From positions 62,001 to 126,000 of the forward strand of contig NZ_JACHHG010000010.1 of NCBI RefSeq assembly GCF_014202645.1: a stretch of 64,000 bases of DNA, written 5' to 3'. Made by a program: the position numbers and the translations under genes. Origin of the DNA: Deinobacterium chartae. Its GTDB lineage: Bacteria; Deinococcota; Deinococci; Deinococcales; Deinococcaceae. The first letter of the stretch is position 1. Each line of letters opens with the position of its first letter. The notes beneath the pieces are model-generated. The model ran no database searches. It had not been told where the DNA came from and saw nothing but the letters and a program-made list of their open reading frames with translations. Shown piece by piece: positions 9,602 through 17,287 of this stretch.

Positions 9602-9973
9602 ATGGAGCGCGTGACCATCACGCCGCAGGCGGCCGGGGTCCTGAAAGACCTCGAGTCACGTCACGGCCCGCTGATGTTCCACCAGTCCGGCGGCTGCTGC
9701 GATGGCAGCAGCCCGATGTGCTATCCGCGCGGCGAGTTCCGGGTGGGCGGATCGGACGTCTACCTCGGCGACGTCGCGGGCACACCGTTTTACATGAGCG
9801 CCAGCCAGTTCGAGTACTGGCAGCACACGCACCTGACCGTGGACGTCGTTCCCGGTCGCGGCAGCGGCTTCAGCCTCGAGGCTCCGCTGGGCATGCGGTT
9901 TCTGATTCGCTCGCGGCTGTTCACCGACGAGGAACTCGACCGCCTTCAGGCGGTGGTATACGGAGATGCCTAA
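9602..9973 (+). CDS. DUF779 family protein, partner of aldehyde dehydrogenase
   Basis: 123 residues, typical DUF779 length. Conserved segments: HGPLMFHQSGGCCDGSSPMC near residues 20-39, DVYLGDVAGTPFYMS, FEYWQHTHLTVDVVPGRGSGFSLEAPLGMRFLIRSRLFTDEE. The cysteine cluster GGCCDGSSPMC suggests metal or thiol chemistry, but the biochemical role of the family is not established. It lies next to aldehyde dehydrogenase genes in many bacteria. The start is set by GGAGG five bases upstream. An intrinsic terminator separates it from the dehydrogenase gene. Confidence 0.9.
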   Translation: MERVTITPQAAGVLKDLESRHGPLMFHQSGGCCDGSSPMCYPRGEFRVGGSDVYLGDVAGTPFYMSASQFEYWQHTHLTVDVVPGRGSGFSLEAPLGMRFLIRSRLFTDEELDRLQAVVYGDA

Positions 9974-10010
9974 GCCGCAGGCAGCGCACCGTTCACAGCG
10001 TTAAAACAAC

Positions 10011-10044
10011 GACGTGGTGGAGCGCAGGGCGTCTCCACCACGTC
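10011..10044. terminator. Bidirectional hairpin terminator
   Basis: Twelve-base arms (GACGTGGTGGAG and its complement) around a ten-base loop between the converging DUF779 and lipoprotein genes. Confidence 0.75.
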
Positions 10045-10077
10045 GGATTCCCGAACGAATGTCGTATGCAGCCGACG

Positions 10078-10608
10078 TCAATCCATCGGCGTCCAGGTCG
10101 TGCTTCCCCCGTCTTCCGGATCGGTCAGGGTCAGGGTTCCGCCCCCTGCCACGTAGTCACGGCTCCAGGGCTTGATGTGATCGCGCTGTTCGTACGCGTT
10201 GGACGGGCTGCAGGTGTAACCCCAAGCACGGCTGCTCTTGGGCGTGAAGGTCAGGCGGTTGCCGTGGCGGGTCAGGTTGCCTTTCTCTTCCACGAAGAGT
10301 TTCGAGGTGCAGCTGTAGGTGGTCACCGACAGGTAGCCCACTTCTTCGTACGTACCGTCGGCCCTGAGGGTCAGGATCTGGCTGGTTCCGCTGGCATCCG
10401 ACCAGCGTCCGGTTGCCGGATCGTAGTAATTGACCCCGCTCAGGCTGCCGGTGTGCCAGCGGCCCGCGATGGCCCCAAGGGCCTCGTCGGCTACCGGCGG
10501 ATGCCCCCCGCCCGGAGCCGTTTTGCCCGGGCCCACTGCGGTGCCCCCACAGCCCATCAGGAGACTTACGGTCGTCAAAGCGGTCAAGCCAGCCAAAATC
10601 TTTTTCAT
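10078..10608 (-). CDS. Lipoprotein of a small paralogous family (copy 1), function unknown
   Basis: 176 residues from MKKILAG. This ATG is chosen because GGAG stands seven bases upstream, whereas an ATG two codons earlier is too close. The lipobox is LLMGCGG near residue 20. The mature part shares long blocks with its downstream neighbour: IAGRWHTG, YYDPATGRWSD, SGTSQILTL, CTSKLFVEEKG, RLTFTP, SRAWGY, CSP, NAY, HIKPWSRDY, GTLTLTD, TTW. Three conserved Cys in the mature part could form disulfides. The family is unknown to me; it may bind or stabilise something in the envelope. It is in tandem with copy 2. Confidence 0.75.
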   Translation of the reverse strand: MKKILAGLTALTTVSLLMGCGGTAVGPGKTAPGGGHPPVADEALGAIAGRWHTGSLSGVNYYDPATGRWSDASGTSQILTLRADGTYEEVGYLSVTTYSCTSKLFVEEKGNLTRHGNRLTFTPKSSRAWGYTCSPSNAYEQRDHIKPWSRDYVAGGGTLTLTDPEDGGSTTWTPMD

Positions 10609-10705
10609 CGTCATGCTCCGTACTTCTTTTCCAGGACCACGGCCCGGTTCCACACGCAGGCCGTTTCGGACACCAAGTCCCGCAGGGACGCTGCGGTCAA
10701 CGAAC

Positions 10706-11188
10706 TCAGTTCACGGGTTTCCAGGTCGTTACCCCACCGTCTTTCGCGTCGGTCAGGGTCAGGGTTCCGCTGCCTCCGGCATAATCGCGGCTCCAGGGCT
10801 TGATGTGATTCTTGGATTCGTAGGCGTTCTTGGGGCTGCACGAATAGCCCCAGGCCCGGCTGGTGGTCGGGGTGAAGGTCAGGCGCTTGCCCTCACGCTT
10901 CACGCTGCCTTTTTCCTCCACGAACAGCTTGGAGGTGCAGGCAAAACCGGTGCTGATCGAGAGGTATCCCACCTGCTCGTAGCTGCCGTCGGGCTTGAGG
11001 GTCAGGATCTGGCTGGTCCCGCTGGTATCCGACCAGCGTCCGGTCGCCGGATCGTAGTAGTCAATACCGCCCAGCGTCCCGGTATGCCAGCGGCCCGCAA
11101 TGGCCTGCAAGGCGCTGTCTGCCGCTACAGCCTGTCCGGCGATGGCTACGGTCAGGATGGTGGTCAGGGTTCGGTGCAACGTACGCAT
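10706..11188 (-). CDS. Secreted protein of a small paralogous family (copy 2), function unknown
   Basis: 160 residues with a Sec signal peptide (MRTLHRTLTTILTVAIAGQAVA) instead of the lipobox of copy 1. The mature regions are strikingly similar (AIAGRWHTG, YYDPATGRWSD, GTSQILTL, HIKPWSRDY). The start follows GGAGGAG, and a GC-rich hairpin lies just before that ribosome site. Copy 1 begins about 100 bases further along the same strand. The tandem arrangement and high identity suggest a local gene duplication, with one product lipid-anchored and the other free. Confidence 0.75.
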   Translation of the reverse strand: MRTLHRTLTTILTVAIAGQAVAADSALQAIAGRWHTGTLGGIDYYDPATGRWSDTSGTSQILTLKPDGSYEQVGYLSISTGFACTSKLFVEEKGSVKREGKRLTFTPTTSRAWGYSCSPKNAYESKNHIKPWSRDYAGGSGTLTLTDAKDGGVTTWKPVN

Positions 11189-11446
11189 ACTCGCTCCTCC
11201 TGCGCGCCCAGCCTTCGGGGCGCGCGTTCGGAACGGAGCATGACAGGCGCAGCGTGATTCCTCGATGACCGCCCTGGCAGCACACGCATTTGCGGCTGCG
11301 CACGGTCCAATCATGGCCCAGCCTCCTCGCCTCGAGCAAGCACCCCGGTCATGTCCGCTTCGGCCCCGCAAGCGCAGCACCGGGCAAGTTCATGTTGACC
11401 TGCCGTTTCGGCAGTCACCCTTGGGGCCGTTCGCTCCCTTGCGCCT

Positions 11447-13681
11447 TCAGACAAAGCGCGCCGTGATGCTGCGCGCGCACCCGGCCAGCTGCTGCGGTGG
11501 TCCGGCGAACAGCACCTCCCCTCCGGCACTTCCCCCTTCCGGTCCCAGGTCAATGATCCAGTCGGCCTGCCGGATCACGTCCAGGTGATGCTCGATCAGG
11601 ATCACGGTGTTTCCGGCGTCCACCAGGCGGTCGATGATGGCCATCAGGCGCCGGATGTCCGACAGGTGCAGGCCGGTGGTGGGTTCGTCCATCACGTACA
11701 CGCTGCCCTGCTTGTGCAGTTCGGTGGCGAGCTTGAGCCGCTGTCCTTCTCCCCCCGACACGGTGCTGAGCGGCTGGCCCAGCTTCAGGTAGTCCAGCCC
11801 CACGTCGCTCATGGCCTCGATCACCGCCCGGACCCGCTTTTCGCTGAAGAACTCCCGGGCTTCCTCCACGGTCAGGTCCAGCACGTCGCTGATGGTCCGG
11901 CCCCGCAGGCGGTACTCGAGGACCTCGGCCTTGAAGCGCCGGCCCTCGCAGACCTCGCAGACCGAGGTGATGCCTTCCATGAAGGCGAGGTCCGTATACA
12001 CCACGCCTAGTCCCGCACAGTTCGGGCAACTGCCCGCCGAGTTGAAGCTGAACAGCGAGGCACTCACCCGGTTCGCGCGGGCGAAGGCCTGCCGGATGTC
12101 GTCCATGATTCCGGTGTAGGTGGCGGGCGTCGAGCGGCTCGAGGTCGCGACCCGCGACTGGTCGATCACCACTGCGTCCGGGTGCTGCTCGAGGAAGACC
12201 CGGTTGATCAGCGTGCTCTTGCCCGACCCGGCAACGCCGGTCACAACGGTCAGCACCCCGGTGGGAATGTCCACGGTAACGTTCTTGAGATTGTGCGCAC
12301 ACGCCTGCTGGATGGTCATCCGGCCGCTGGGAGGCCGCACCCGGGTTTTGACCGGCAGGCTCTCTCGCAGGGCCCGTCCGGTGAGCGTGTCGGCGGCGCG
12401 CAGCTGTGTCACGCTGCCCTGAAACACCACCTTGCCCCCGTGCGTTCCCGCTCCCGGGCCCATGTCAATGACGTGGTCGGCGGCGGCGATCACGTCGGGG
12501 TCGTGCTCGACCACCAGCACCGTGTTCCCCTTGTCGCGCAGCCTGCGCAGCAGCACGTTCAGGCGCTCCACGTCCCGGGCGTGCAGGCCCACGCTGGGTT
12601 CGTCCAGGATGTAGAGCATGTCGGTCAGGCTGTTGCCCAGGTGGCGGATCATCTTGATGCGTTGCGACTCGCCGCCGGACAGGGTGGCAGTCTCGCGGTC
12701 CAGGCTCAGGTAACCCAGGCCGATGTCCACCAGTTGCCCCAGGCGCTCGGTCAGTTTCTCGACCAGCCGTGCGGGAGCCGGGGTGCGCAGCGCGGCGAGG
12801 ACCCGGATCAGTTCGGTCGCCTCGAGGTGGGACAGCTCGGCGATGTTGTACCCGTCGATGCGGCAGTTCAGTACGGCCTGGTTCAGCCGTGCGCCCTGAC
12901 ACAGCGGGCAGGTGCGGGTGGTCACGAAGCGCTCGAAGACCGCGCGGTTACGCTCGGACATGGCTCCGGGATCTTTCTTGATGTACATCCGGGTGAACCG
13001 CTCCACCAGGCCCTCGTACTGCGAGCTGAAGCCGCCCAGGTCGATCCGCACGTCGGCCCCGTAGAGCAGCGTCTGCCATTCGTGCTCGGTGTACTCGGCC
13101 AGCGGCTTGTCGTTGTCGAACAGCCCCGAGAGGGTATACAGTTTCCAGATCCACTTGCCGACTCCGAAATCCGGGTGCAGGATCGCGCCGCCGTTCAGCG
13201 AGCGGCTGCGGTCGAGGAAGCGGTCCAAGTCGAGCTGTACCGAGCGGCCCAGTCCCTCGCACTCGGGGCACATTCCCTGCGGGTGGTTGAACGAGAACAG
13301 GTAGGCCGGTCCGACGTGCGGCTGTCCGACCCGCGAGAACAGGAGCCGCAGCAGGACCGAGATGTCGGTGAAGGTGCCGACCGTGGAGCGCGCCCCGCCG
13401 CCCACGCGTTTCTGGTTGATGATGATCGGCGCGTTCAGGTTCTCGATGTGGTCCACGTCCGGTTGCCCGTAATGCGGCAAGAATCCCTGCACGAACGTCG
13501 TGAAGGTCTCGTTCAGCTGACGCTGTGCTTCGGCGGCGAGGGTATCGAAGACCAGCGACGACTTGCCGGATCCGGAAACCCCGGTGAACACCGTGATCCG
13601 GTGTTTGGGAATGTCCAGTGAGACGTTTTTCAGGTTGTTTTCGCGCGCTCCCCGAACCTCGATAAAAACCGACTCTTGCAT
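11447..13681 (-). CDS. UvrA-like ABC ATPase (class II UvrA / DrrC-like)
   Basis: 744 residues, clearly shorter than canonical UvrA of about 950. Two ABC modules: Walker A FTGVSGSGKSSLVFDT near residue 30 and VTGVAGSGKSTLINRV near residue 515; signature motifs LSGGESQRIKM and VSGGEGQRLKL; Walker B segments ILDEPSVGLH and VMDEPTTGLH. A zinc-finger pair of the family remains (CPECEG; CPNCAG with CEVCEG). The part of UvrA that recruits UvrB appears reduced. Such proteins are linked to tolerance of DNA-binding drugs or accessory excision repair. The start is set by AGGAGG. A tail Cys (LAGCARS) is not conserved as far as I know. Confidence 0.88.
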   Translation of the reverse strand: MQESVFIEVRGARENNLKNVSLDIPKHRITVFTGVSGSGKSSLVFDTLAAEAQRQLNETFTTFVQGFLPHYGQPDVDHIENLNAPIIINQKRVGGGARSTVGTFTDISVLLRLLFSRVGQPHVGPAYLFSFNHPQGMCPECEGLGRSVQLDLDRFLDRSRSLNGGAILHPDFGVGKWIWKLYTLSGLFDNDKPLAEYTEHEWQTLLYGADVRIDLGGFSSQYEGLVERFTRMYIKKDPGAMSERNRAVFERFVTTRTCPLCQGARLNQAVLNCRIDGYNIAELSHLEATELIRVLAALRTPAPARLVEKLTERLGQLVDIGLGYLSLDRETATLSGGESQRIKMIRHLGNSLTDMLYILDEPSVGLHARDVERLNVLLRRLRDKGNTVLVVEHDPDVIAAADHVIDMGPGAGTHGGKVVFQGSVTQLRAADTLTGRALRESLPVKTRVRPPSGRMTIQQACAHNLKNVTVDIPTGVLTVVTGVAGSGKSTLINRVFLEQHPDAVVIDQSRVATSSRSTPATYTGIMDDIRQAFARANRVSASLFSFNSAGSCPNCAGLGVVYTDLAFMEGITSVCEVCEGRRFKAEVLEYRLRGRTISDVLDLTVEEAREFFSEKRVRAVIEAMSDVGLDYLKLGQPLSTVSGGEGQRLKLATELHKQGSVYVMDEPTTGLHLSDIRRLMAIIDRLVDAGNTVILIEHHLDVIRQADWIIDLGPEGGSAGGEVLFAGPPQQLAGCARSITARFV

Positions 13682-14215
13682 ATGCCTCCTGATGTTTCGT
13701 CCGCGACGAAAAGAGATCCGTACCGCCAGGGGTGTGGCGGTATCCGCTGCGGCAGTGCCGTACCGCGAATTTTCCGGGTCCGACCGTTGCTCCTGTCTGC
13801 CCTTGGGCGTGGTTTTCCGGTATGGCAAGGATAACGGGCAACCCGGTGATCCGGCAGGGAATCACGGGCCTGAGCCCCGGTTACGGGCAGGTCCTGCAAA
13901 AAAGTGGAAGCTGGGAACGAAGAGCAGCTTACCGATGCGGGAGATCCTCTGCCACTTCGGATCGGCTGTTCCTTGACCAGATTGGATGACAACTGTGAGA
14001 GAATACCGCGACGTAGTTCTTTACGATTTCTTAATTTATTAAGACTTTACCAAGCCACTCCCCGTCTGCGCTCTAACTTCTTTACGGAGCGTACCGGGCT
14101 TCTACTGACATCCTCTGTCAAGAAAGTGCCCGCGCCGTTCGCCCACCCAGTCCATTGCCTGCCCCGACGGGGCGATACACGCTGTGATCATGCCCAAACC
14201 GCTATCCTGCCCGCC
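13682..14215. promoter_or_regulatory. Intergenic region with divergent control signals
   Basis: About 530 bases between the UvrA-like gene and a divergent exported-protein gene. It contains an AT-rich patch (about 14016-14055) and, at 14106-14120, TGACATCCTCTGTCA, an inverted repeat nearly identical to the one at 5513-5527. A -10-like TATCCT (14203-14208) lies seven bases before the ATG at 14216. Reading frames here look like chance. Confidence 0.4.
14106..14120. promoter_or_regulatory. Operator-like palindrome TGACA-N5-TGTCA, second copy
   Basis: Same palindrome as at 5513-5527 with one change in the centre (T for A), and similar flanks: a preceding C and a following AAGAAAG against GGAATG. 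It stands about 95 bases before the exported-protein gene at 14216. Confidence 0.5.
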
Positions 14216-14698
14216 ATGACCTTTCCTGCTGCCCCCACCCTCACCGCCCTGAGCGCCCTCGCTTTCCTCGTCTCCGGTCCGGCCCGGGCCGCCGACCTCC
14301 CCGCAGGACTCAGCGGCGAGTGGTTCAACGGCTCGATCTCGATGCTGCAGTACTACGACAGGCTCAAAGACACCTTCACGCCCGCCAGCCAGGCCGGCGC
14401 CTCCTGGGAATTCGGCCAGGACCGGACCTACACCTTTGTACAGGTCCTCCAACTCTCCGGCGTCGGCTGCGACCAGACGGTTTTCACCTGGCACCGGGGC
14501 AGCTTCGAGGTCAGCGGCGCCACGCTGAACATTCATCCCAAGCGCAGCACCATCGAGATCAAGAGCGGCTGCAATCCTACCAAGGTCCTGAAGGACACCA
14601 TCAAACCCTACAGCGTGCCCTGGCGCCTCGAGCAGGACAACGGCGAGATCGTGCTGTACGCCAACGAGCGCCTTTACCGCAGCGCCCGCTCGAGGTAG
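14216..14698 (+). CDS. Secreted protein, distant third member of the local exported family
   Basis: 160 residues with a signal peptide (MTFPAAPTLTALSALAFLVSGPARA). The mature part follows the layout of the two proteins at 10078-11188: LSGEWFNGSIS...YYD (against IAGRWHTG...YYDPATG), ASWEFGQDRTYTFVQVLQLSGVGCDQTVFTWHRGSFEVSGATLNIHPK, then CNP and DTIKPYS against CSP and HIKPWS. I take it as a diverged paralogue. No ribosome site is seen. TATCCT lies seven bases before the ATG, as in leaderless Deinococcus genes. An operator-like palindrome is upstream. Confidence 0.65.
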   Translation: MTFPAAPTLTALSALAFLVSGPARAADLPAGLSGEWFNGSISMLQYYDRLKDTFTPASQAGASWEFGQDRTYTFVQVLQLSGVGCDQTVFTWHRGSFEVSGATLNIHPKRSTIEIKSGCNPTKVLKDTIKPYSVPWRLEQDNGEIVLYANERLYRSARSR

Positions 14699-14762
14699 CT
14701 TCGCGTCAGGCTCCGGCGGGCTACCATGGGTTTTAGCCCTCCGGGGCTTAAGGAGGCCTGCC

Positions 14763-15317
14763 CTGATCCTGCCCGCATCGCTCAGCATCCTGTCCGCCAT
14801 GATCACGCCCGCCGTGCTGATCTCGGCCAGCGGCACGCTGATCTTGTCCACCTCCAACCGCCTGGGCCGCGCGGTGGACCGCGTGCGCGCCCTCACCGAA
14901 CGCTTCAGCACCCTGATGCACCTCGAGGAGAGCGACAGCCAGAACCTGATGCTGAGCGAGGAACGCGCGCTGATCTTTCAGCAGTTGCCCCGGCTGACCT
15001 CGCGGGTGCGGCTGCTGCAACAGGCCCTGACCGCCTTTTACCTGGCCGTGGGCCTGTTCGTGGTCACCTCGGTCGCCATCGGCGCCGAAGGGCTCGCCGG
15101 GGTGAAGGCCTCGATCCTTCCCATCGTATCCGGCCTGATCGGCGCGGCCTTCTTGTGCTACGGCAGCCTGGTGCTGATCCTCGAGGCGCGTCTGGCGCTG
15201 TCCAACACCTACCGCGAGATGGATTTCCTGTGGGAGCTGGGGCAGCGCCACGCCACGCCCGAACTGCGCGCCTCGCTCGAACGCCGCCCCTTGCACCCGC
15301 CCGAACGCGAACGCTGA
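14763..15317 (+). CDS. DUF2721 membrane protein, probable CTG start
   Basis: 184 residues if started at the CTG at 14763, which stands six bases after AGGAGG (14751-14756) and opens with the conserved stretch LPASLSILSAMITPAVLISASGTLILSTSNRLGR. The first ATG (14799) would remove half of the first membrane helix and has no ribosome site. Two further membrane helices are near residues 90-115 and 120-145 (AFYLAVGLFVVTSVAIGAE; ILPIVSGLIGAAFLCYGSLVLILEARLAL), with a charged region (DRVRALTERFSTL) between. The family function is unknown. Confidence 0.8.
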   Translation: MILPASLSILSAMITPAVLISASGTLILSTSNRLGRAVDRVRALTERFSTLMHLEESDSQNLMLSEERALIFQQLPRLTSRVRLLQQALTAFYLAVGLFVVTSVAIGAEGLAGVKASILPIVSGLIGAAFLCYGSLVLILEARLALSNTYREMDFLWELGQRHATPELRASLERRPLHPPERER

Positions 15318-15325
15318 TCCCAGGC

Positions 15326-15787
15326 TCAGGACCCAGGCGTGCGGTTGCGCTCCCACTGCAGGTACGCCACTGCGCCCAGCAGCAGGGCCGCACCCAGCAC
15401 CTGTGGCCACTCGAGGGGGCGCACCGGCTGTCCCAGCCAGCCAAAGGCATCCACCAGCCGCGACACGATCAGTTGCCCCAGCACCACCAGCGCGGTCGAG
15501 ACCGTCACCCCCAACGAGGCCGCAGCCGAGAGCGACAGGGCCACGTACAAAGCACCCACCGCTCCGCCCAGAAAGGTACCGAGCGGCAGCGCCCAGGCGG
15601 CGTTTAAGTCGGGCCGTCCGCCCACACCGAACAGCACCAGCACCAGGGCTACCAGCGCGCCCACCAGAAAGTTGATCAGGCTCGCCCCGACCGGTCCGGC
15701 GGTATGGCGTGACATGCGGGTGTTGATGGCAAGTCCGGCACCCAGACCCAGTCCGGCGCCCAGAGCGCCCAGCAGCAGCCCGATCAC
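15326..15787 (-). CDS. DUF606 (YdcZ-type) membrane protein, second of a pair
   Basis: 153 residues with five predicted membrane helices; the motif AGLAINTRMSRHTAGPVGASLINFLVGALVAL is typical of DUF606 proteins, which are half-size drug/metabolite transporters. Its start overlaps the stop of the preceding DUF606 gene by four bases, implying translational coupling. Paired DUF606 proteins probably assemble as a heterodimer; the substrate is unknown. Confidence 0.85.
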   Translation of the reverse strand: MIGLLLGALGAGLGLGAGLAINTRMSRHTAGPVGASLINFLVGALVALVLVLFGVGGRPDLNAAWALPLGTFLGGAVGALYVALSLSAAASLGVTVSTALVVLGQLIVSRLVDAFGWLGQPVRPLEWPQVLGAALLLGAVAYLQWERNRTPGS

Positions 15788-16248
15788 AGGCTCTGCAGCG
15801 CCACCGCTGCAATGAGTGCCGCGCCGGCCAGCGCGCGCGGCAGCGTGATCGGGCGGCGGTCGAGGCCAAACGCTCCAAAATGGTCGATGGTCAAGACGGT
15901 CAGGGTCTGGGCGGCGATGACCACGCTGCTGGCCAGGGCGGTACCCAGCCGGGCGGTCAGGATCATGCTGGAGACCACGTAGGCACAGCCCAGCACCCCA
16001 CCCAGCCAGGCCCAGCGCGGCGCGCGGCGCAGTTCGTCCGGGCGCAGGCGTCCGAAACGCCCGCTGAACATCAGCAGCAGCAACACCAGCGTGCCTACCG
16101 CGTACGAGACGGCTGCGCTGAAACTGACCGATTCGGACACGGTGGACAGCCGGGTATTCAGCGCGAACTGCACGGGCAGCAGCGCTCCGGCGGCCAGCGG
16201 GACCAGCAGCAGCGAGAAACGGGAAAGCAGGATCGGGGAACGTCGCAT
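15784..16248 (-). CDS. DUF606 (YdcZ-type) membrane protein, first of a pair
   Basis: 154 residues from MRRSPILLSRF, set by GGAGG. Segments AGALLPVQFALNTRLSTVSESVSFSAAVSYAVGTLVLLLLM and WAWLGGVLGCAYVVSSMILTARLGTALASSVVIAAQTLTVLTIDHFGAFG match the partner gene and the family, including the hydrophobic VVIAAQTLTVLTIDHFG motif. Four to five membrane helices. Overlaps the next gene by ATGA. It is divergent from the glutaminyl cyclase gene. Confidence 0.85.
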   Translation of the reverse strand: MRRSPILLSRFSLLLVPLAAGALLPVQFALNTRLSTVSESVSFSAAVSYAVGTLVLLLLMFSGRFGRLRPDELRRAPRWAWLGGVLGCAYVVSSMILTARLGTALASSVVIAAQTLTVLTIDHFGAFGLDRRPITLPRALAGAALIAAVALQSL

Positions 16249-16456
16249 CTTCAGCCTCCGGGAATTCACCACACCTCTGGCTCCCGAATCATTCGCCCGG
16301 CAGGGCCCCGGTGGAGTGAAACGGCTTACAAAACAGGCCAAAATGCTACTTCCCGCCCCCGCGCCTGTGTTTCTCATACTCCAAAGCGGCGCGTCATGCG
16401 CTCGCCTGGCAGCATTCGCTACACTGAACAACAGACCACTCCCGGAAGGATACCCG

Positions 16457-17266
16457 ATGACCCGACCCCGTCTGCGTCCGCACCTGCTATCCCTTCTTGC
16501 CCTGACGCTCGCCCCGGCCTGCGGGGCCCAGACTACCGCTTCGGTCCCGGTTTACGGCTACCGGATCGTCAAAAGCTACCCGCACGACCCCAAGGCCTTC
16601 ACCCAGGGCCTGCTCTACGACGCCGGATACCTGTTCGAGGGAACCGGGCAGTACGGACAGTCGCAGTTGCGCCGCGTAGAACTCCGCAGCGGCAAGGTGC
16701 TGCAAAAGCGCGACCTTCCCGCCGACGTGTTCGGCGAAGGGCTCGCCAAGGTCAGCAACCGCCTGATCCAGCTGAGCTGGACCAACAGGCGCGGCTTCGT
16801 GTGGGACGCCAAGACCTTCGCACCCCTGCACGAGTTCACCCACGACACCGAGGGCTGGGGGCTCACCTCGGACGGGCGCCGACTGATTCTCTCGGACGGC
16901 AGCGACACGCTCTACTTCCTGGACCCGCAGACCTACAAAGTCACCGGGCGCGTTCGGGTGCGCGACGGCGGCAAGCCGGTCGACCAGCTCAACGAACTCG
17001 AGTACATCGACGGCGAGGTGTGGGCCAACGTGTGGCAGACCGACCGCATCGCCCGCATCGACCCTGCAAGCGGACGGGTGACCGCCTGGGTAGACCTCAG
17101 CGGCCTGCGCCAGACCGCCCTGGCCGGCGTACTGAGCAGCATGAGCTTCGACGAATTTAACAACGCGGTACTCAACGGCATCGCTTACGACCCGCAGGGC
17201 AAGCGCCTGTTCGTGACCGGCAAGCTGTGGCCCCGGCTCTACCACATCGAACTGGTCAAGAAATGA
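16457..17266 (+). CDS. Glutaminyl-peptide cyclotransferase (beta-propeller type)
   Basis: 269 residues with an N-terminal export signal (MTRPRLRPHLLSLLALTLAPACGA). The enzyme cyclises N-terminal glutamine of peptides to pyroglutamate. The body matches the plant/bacterial type: YRIVKSYPHDPKAFTQGLLYDAGYLFEGTGQYGQSQLRRVELRSGKVLQ, then GEGLAKVSNRLIQLSW, FTHDTEGWGLTSDGRRLILSDGSDTLYFLDP, LNELEYIDGEVWANVWQTDRIARIDP and VLNGIAYDPQGKRLFVTGKLWPRLYHIEL. The start follows GGAAGGA. It is probably active in the periplasm. Confidence 0.92.
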   Translation: MTRPRLRPHLLSLLALTLAPACGAQTTASVPVYGYRIVKSYPHDPKAFTQGLLYDAGYLFEGTGQYGQSQLRRVELRSGKVLQKRDLPADVFGEGLAKVSNRLIQLSWTNRRGFVWDAKTFAPLHEFTHDTEGWGLTSDGRRLILSDGSDTLYFLDPQTYKVTGRVRVRDGGKPVDQLNELEYIDGEVWANVWQTDRIARIDPASGRVTAWVDLSGLRQTALAGVLSSMSFDEFNNAVLNGIAYDPQGKRLFVTGKLWPRLYHIELVKK

Positions 17267-17287
17267 CCCTCGAGGCCGCCTGCGCGG

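Noticed and set aside
10066-10081. TATGCAGCCGACGTC also occurs at about 47003-47017
   Set aside because: One shared 15-mer in 64 kb is within chance expectation for GC-rich DNA and the flanks do not match.
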